Shown here: positions 35,583 to 38,641 of the stretch, one piece after another
Position numbering within the stretch: the stretch's first letter is position 1
How the letters are laid out: each line of letters opens with the position of its first letter
Notes under the pieces: generated by a model
What the model was told of the DNA's origin: nothing
The model's database searches: none
Seen by the model: only the letters and a program-made list of their open reading frames with translations
Made by a program: the position numbers and the translations under genes
DNA from: Paracoccaceae bacterium
Lineage (GTDB): Bacteria; Pseudomonadota; Alphaproteobacteria; Rhodobacterales; Rhodobacteraceae
NCBI GenBank assembly: GCA_007131685.1
Contig: SLQD01000085.1
Span: 1 to 38,641, forward strand
Direction: 5' to 3'
Length of the DNA stretch: 38,641 bases

Positions 35583-35963
35583 ATGGCCTACAGCTATGAC
35601 GACGACAACATCTTCGCCAGGATCCTGCGCGGCGAGATCCCCAACGACACCGTCCTCGAGACCGAGCACTGCCTCGCCTTTCGCGACATCGCCCCGCAGG
35701 CGCCCGAGCATATCCTCGTCGTGCCCAAGGGCCGCTACGTGACCTATGACCATTTCGCGCTCGAGGCGAGCGAGGCCGAGATCGCCGATTTCACCCGCAC
35801 CATCGGTCGCATCTGCGCCGATCTCGGCGTGCAGCCGGGTGACGGCGGCGCGGGCTACCGGCTGATCTCGAATGCCGGCGAGAACGGGCTTCAGGAGGTG
35901 CCGCATCTGCATGTGCACATCCTTGCCGGGCGGCGGCTGGGGCCGCTGCTGGCGAAGGGCTGA
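35583..35963 (+). CDS. HIT family nucleotide-binding protein
   Basis: 126-residue histidine-triad protein of the Hint/HinT group, hydrolysing adenosine phosphoramidates or nucleotide-linked substrates. NIFARILRGEIPNDTVLETEHCLAFRDIAPQAPEHILVVPK leads to the triad HLHVHILAG with His108, His110 and His112. GAGYRLISNAGENGLQEVPHLHVHI is the typical C-terminal half. It starts eight bp after the glycosyltransferase stop with GGGAAG upstream and is probably co-transcribed. It is convergent with the ABC ATPase gene, four bp between stops. Confidence 0.95.
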   Translation: MAYSYDDDNIFARILRGEIPNDTVLETEHCLAFRDIAPQAPEHILVVPKGRYVTYDHFALEASEAEIADFTRTIGRICADLGVQPGDGGAGYRLISNAGENGLQEVPHLHVHILAGRRLGPLLAKG

Positions 35964-35967
35964 GCCC

Positions 35968-36924
35968 TCAGGCCGCGCCTTCGCGCGCCGCGCCGCGCTC
36001 CGAGGTCAGGGCGAGGAAGACGTCCTCGAGATCGGGGTCCTCGCTGGCGACGTCGCGGATCGTGATGCCCGCCTCGCTGAGAGCGGCGAGCACGGTATTG
36101 GCGGCGACCTCGCTGCGCCGGTAGGTGAAGGCGAGCGCGCCGCCCGCGCGCTCCTCCATCGTCACCCCGTCGGGCAGCCGGATATCGCGCGGCGCGGCGC
36201 CGTCGGGGTGGATCACGAGGGTCTTGGTGTCGAGCTCGCCGAGCAGGTTCGCCGTGGAGTCCTGCGCGACGACGCGGCCGTGATTGATGATGGCGATCTC
36301 GTCGCACATCTGTTCGGCCTCCTCGAGGTAATGCGTGGTCAGGATGATCGTCATGCCGCGCTCGTTGAGCTTGCGCACATTGGCCCACAGCATCTGCCGA
36401 AGCTCGATGTCGACACCCGCGGTGGGCTCGTCAAGCACCAGCACATTGGGCTGATGCACCAGCGCCTTGCCCAGAAGCAAGCGCCGGCGCATCCCGCCCG
36501 AGAGATTGCGCGCATAGGCCTCGGCCTTGTCCTCGAGCCCGATGAGCTCGAGGATCTCGTCGGTGCGCCGCTGCGCGCGGGGCACGCCGTAGAGCCCGGC
36601 CTGCACGTCGAGCGCGGCGCGCGGCGTGAAGAACGGGTCCATGTTGAGCTCCTGCGGCATCACCCCGATCGCGGCGCGTGACTGTCGCGGGTTCACGTCC
36701 TGGTCGAAGCCCCAGATGCGCACGCTCCCCGAGGTCTTGGTCACCAGCCCGGCGAGGATGTTGATGAGGGTGGACTTGCCTGCCCCGTTGGGGCCGAGCA
36801 GCCCGTAGATCGACCCGGCCGGGATCGTCAGATCGACCCCGCCGAGGGCCTCCTTGGGCGGCTCGGTTCCGCTGGCGGCGTAAACCTTGCGCAGCGCTTC
36901 GGTTTCGATGGCGTTGGGTCTCAC
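35968..36924 (-). CDS. ABC transporter ATP-binding protein (NodI/DrrA-like)
   Basis: 318-residue ATPase of the export type. Walker [10 protein letters not shown] (44-52), Q-loop Gln91, signature LSGGM (141-145), Walker B VLVLDEP (161-167) and switch His198. It also has a C-terminal extension of about 90 residues ([17 protein letters not shown] and onward) seen in DrrA/NodI-like ATPases. No permease gene is beside it: upstream is the divergent zinc-finger gene and downstream the convergent HIT gene. The start is GTG 36924 with AAGGGGG upstream; the frame runs open to 36987, but the conserved protein begins at [13 protein letters not shown]. Substrate unknown. Confidence 0.92.
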   Translation of the reverse strand: MRPNAIETEALRKVYAASGTEPPKEALGGVDLTIPAGSIYGLLGPNGAGKSTLINILAGLVTKTSGSVRIWGFDQDVNPRQSRAAIGVMPQELNMDPFFTPRAALDVQAGLYGVPRAQRRTDEILELIGLEDKAEAYARNLSGGMRRRLLLGKALVHQPNVLVLDEPTAGVDIELRQMLWANVRKLNERGMTIILTTHYLEEAEQMCDEIAIINHGRVVAQDSTANLLGELDTKTLVIHPDGAAPRDIRLPDGVTMEERAGGALAFTYRRSEVAANTVLAALSEAGITIRDVASEDPDLEDVFLALTSERGAAREGAA

Positions 36925-36950
36925 GACACCCCCTTTGGCGGCGCATCGTC

Positions 36951-36978
36951 TTGCCCGCGCGCCGCGTTGCTTTATGCT
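36951..36978 (+). promoter_or_regulatory. Candidate promoter of the zinc-finger gene
   Basis: TTGCCC (36951-36956), 16 bases, TATGCT (36973-36978; 4/6). The predicted start near 36985 gives a leader of about 45 nt before the ATG at 37030. Confidence 0.4.
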
Positions 36979-37029
36979 GCCCCGCATCTAGGCCGGTTCG
37001 CCCGCATCCACAAGCAACGGAGCTTCGCC

Positions 37030-37221
37030 ATGACCCCTGATGCGCCCGAGACCGAAATCGTCAGCCGCTTTCGCGTCGCCTGCGACGGGGGCGAGGGGGC
37101 GCTCGGGCATCCGAGGGTCTGGCTGTCGATCCCGCTGGACACCGGCCGGGTCGAATGCGGCTATTGCGACAAGCTGTTCATTCACGAGGATTATCTCGAG
37201 GACGAGGGCAGCGCGGCTTAA
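37030..37221 (+). CDS. Zinc-finger domain protein (NDUFS6/zf-CHCC type)
   Basis: 63-residue protein with a zf-CHCC motif: Cys18 in VACDGGEG, His27 in LGHPRVWL, Cys43 and Cys46 in [10 protein letters not shown]. Mitochondrial NDUFS6 uses the same motif to hold a zinc ion in complex I, and free-standing alphaproteobacterial homologues are assumed to serve complex I or its assembly. The C-terminus is acidic (HEDYLEDEG). ATG 37030 has ACGGAG upstream; the open frame continues to 36967 without family similarity. A GGCTTAAGCC palindrome overlaps the stop (37215-37224). Complex I ties it by theme to the MidA-type methyltransferase at 17945, not by operon. Confidence 0.92.
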   Translation: MTPDAPETEIVSRFRVACDGGEGALGHPRVWLSIPLDTGRVECGYCDKLFIHEDYLEDEGSAA

Positions 37222-37280
37222 GCCTGCCTTAAGCCCCGTCCCGTATCCATCCCGGTGGGTAACACGGGGTGGGGTCTGCG

Positions 37281-37769
37281 ATGCGGCGCAGTCTGATATG
37301 CGCGGTTGCGGTCATGCTGGCCGGGCCGGCGGCGGCGGTGGATGTCACCAGCCGCGCGACGATCTTTCCGGGGCCGTACGAGGGGCGCGTGGTGCGGGTG
37401 ATCGATGGCGACACCGTCGCGGTGCGCGTCGCGGTGTGGCCGGGCATGTCGGCGGAGACCCGCGTGCGCATCCGCGGCATCGACGCGCCCGAGACGCATC
37501 GCCCCGATTGCGATGCGGAGCGTGCCTGGGGCGAGGCCGCGACCGAATGGGTCGCGCGCCGTTTTCCGGAGGGTGCCCCCGTGCGGCTCGCGCAGGTCAG
37601 CTTCGGCTCCTTTGCGGGCCGGGTCGTGGCCGGGCTGTCACGCCGGGAAGGCGAGGACTGGATCGCGCTCGCCGACGAGCTGATCGCCGCGGATCTCGCC
37701 GTCGCCTGGGAGCCCGGCGATGACCGGCCCGACTGGTGCGCCATGGCCGAGGCGGGCGGTGCGCCCTGA
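37281..37769 (+). CDS. Secreted thermonuclease-like (SNase) protein
   Basis: 162-residue exported SNase-fold protein. The signal peptide is residues 1-19 (MRRSLICAVAVMLAGPAAA). The OB-fold nuclease core has RVVRVIDGDTVAVRV (Asp44), RVRIRGIDAPET (Arg65, the glutamate of PET at 71) and the YGR-equivalent FAGRVVAG (Arg114). These are the counterparts of the calcium and catalytic residues of staphylococcal nuclease, so activity is plausible. DCDAERAWGEAATEW is the usual middle helix. Periplasmic or extracellular DNA/RNA cleavage is likely. ATG 37281 is preferred to an in-frame GTG at 37269; the upstream site is only a weak GGGG run. Confidence 0.86.
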   Translation: MRRSLICAVAVMLAGPAAAVDVTSRATIFPGPYEGRVVRVIDGDTVAVRVAVWPGMSAETRVRIRGIDAPETHRPDCDAERAWGEAATEWVARRFPEGAPVRLAQVSFGSFAGRVVAGLSRREGEDWIALADELIAADLAVAWEPGDDRPDWCAMAEAGGAP

Positions 37770-37840
37770 GCGCAAGGGGCTTGAGCCTTGCCCTCGGGCC
37801 TGCCACAACCCGCGTCATGCTTTGACGGGGAGCGGGCGGG

Positions 37841-38641
37841 ATGGATTTCGGCAAGGGATGTCATCTGCACCTGATCGACGGGTCGGGCTTCATCTTTCGC
37901 GCCTACCACGCGCTGCCGCCGCTGACGCGCAAGTCCGACGGGGCGCCCATCGGGGCGGTCGCCGGCTTTTGCAACATGCTGTTCAAGTATCTCGACGGCC
38001 ATGACGGCCCCGACGCGCCCACCCATGTCGCCGTCATCTTCGACAAGGGCAGCCATACCTTCCGCAACGATCTCTACGCCGATTACAAGGCCAACCGCGA
38101 CGAGATGCCCGAGGAGCTGCGCCCGCAGATCCCGCTGACGCGCGACGCCACGGCCGCCTTCAACATCGCCTGCATCGAGCAGGAGGGCTATGAGGCCGAT
38201 GACATCATCGCCACGCTGACGCGGCGTGCGCGCGAGGCCGGCGGGCGGGTGACGATCATCTCGTCGGACAAGGACCTGATGCAGCTCGTCGGCGGCGGCG
38301 TCGAGATGCTGGACGCGATGAAGAACCGCCGCATCGGCCCCGAGGAGGTCGAGGAAAAATTCGGCGTCGGCCCTGACCGCGTCGTGGATGTACAGGCGCT
38401 CGCGGGTGACTCGGTGGACAACATCCCCGGCGCGCCCGGCATCGGCCCCAAGATCGCCGCGCAGCTCATCAACGAGTATGGCGATCTCGACACCTTGCTC
38501 GCCGAGGCCGAGGGCATCAAGCAGCCCAAGCGCCGCCAGACCCTGATCGAGAAGGCCGACCAGATCCGGCTGTCGCGCGATCTGGTGCAGCTCGACGGGG
38601 ACATGCCGCTCGACGTGGCGCTCGACGATCTCGAGGTGCGC
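37841..38641 (+). CDS. polA: DNA polymerase I, 5' part (window edge)
   Basis: 267 residues visible; the frame is open to the end of the window and the full protein should be about 930. The visible part is the 5'-3' exonuclease/flap domain: LHLIDGSGFIFRAYHALPPL, FDKGSHTFRNDLYADYKANRDEMPEELRPQI, the acidic-ligand helix EQEGYEADDIIATL, IISSDKDLMQLV, and the helix-hairpin-helix DSVDNIPGAPGIGPKIAAQLI. The 3'-5' exonuclease and polymerase domains are outside the window. ATG 37841 has GGGGAG upstream. A short GC hairpin (GCAAGG 37772-37777, CCTTGC 37786-37791) lies between it and the SNase gene but has no U-run. Confidence 0.96.
   Translation, partial: MDFGKGCHLHLIDGSGFIFRAYHALPPLTRKSDGAPIGAVAGFCNMLFKYLDGHDGPDAPTHVAVIFDKGSHTFRNDLYADYKANRDEMPEELRPQIPLTRDATAAFNIACIEQEGYEADDIIATLTRRAREAGGRVTIISSDKDLMQLVGGGVEMLDAMKNRRIGPEEVEEKFGVGPDRVVDVQALAGDSVDNIPGAPGIGPKIAAQLINEYGDLDTLLAEAEGIKQPKRRQTLIEKADQIRLSRDLVQLDGDMPLDVALDDLEVR

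Noticed and set aside
37772-37791. GCAAGG/CCTTGC hairpin before polA as a terminator for the SNase gene
   Set aside because: No U-run and a mismatch-prone stem.

Overview
The window reads as about 38.6 kb of ordinary chromosome from a GC-rich alphaproteobacterium, most likely order Rhodobacterales (Rhodobacteraceae). The signs are consistent GC-rich codon use, a MipZ-type ParA ATPase, a split F0 ATP synthase operon (atpI-atpB-atpE-b'-atpF) with no F1 genes beside it, cysteine-free L31, an Ffh with the TRMDG variant of the G4 motif, an NDUFS6-like zinc-finger protein, and a Branch-type glycosyltransferase next to a sulfotransferase. I saw no tRNA, rRNA, CRISPR array, insertion sequence, phage gene or composition break. 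The first gene (prpE) and the last (polA) run off the edges.

Layout. 1-4690: carbon and nucleotide salvage (prpE, the malic enzyme-phosphotransacetylase fusion maeB, divergent upp). 4703-7223: an M48-like protein that has lost its zinc site, divergent from a DUF952-pyrD pair. 7228-9468: a minus-strand operon of two hotdog thioesterases and a MATE exporter. 9593-15948: a fatty-acid/thioester oxidation cluster (MerR regulator, DmdC/FadE5-type acyl-CoA dehydrogenase, GST, thiolase, two-domain hydratase-dehydrogenase). 15950-19758: sulfotransferase, ubiK, then lgt, a MidA/NDUFAF7-type methyltransferase and pgeF, which overlap by 4 bases at each junction.

19762-25386: mipZ, then a tight minus-strand translation/secretion operon read as ffh, GNAT, chorismate mutase, rpsP, rimM, trmD, rplS, rpmE and closed by a clear intrinsic terminator. 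25724-27871: LysR regulator, DMT exporter, ArsR regulator. 28089-30610: the F0 operon, also ending in a strong terminator. 30672-33071: OmpA-type lipoprotein, AraC-OGT DNA-repair fusion, endonuclease III. 33068-35574: second sulfotransferase divergent from a large Branch-type glycosyltransferase. 35583-38641: HIT protein, an ABC ATPase without a visible permease, zinc-finger protein, secreted thermonuclease-like protein and the 5' part of polA.

Most of this is core metabolism. The points most worth a second look are four genes (4703-5719, 5830-6168, arsR, nth) that share a TTG-N17-hexamer-N6-ATG arrangement with no or only a weak Shine-Dalgarno, which predicts leaderless mRNAs; a perfect 8+8 bp inverted repeat at the predicted maeB transcription start; the catalytically dead M48-like membrane protein; and the glycosyltransferase/sulfotransferase pair, which may make a sulfated surface glycan. 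No clearly new multi-gene defence or biosynthetic system is evident. All family assignments come from reading motifs, not from database searches.
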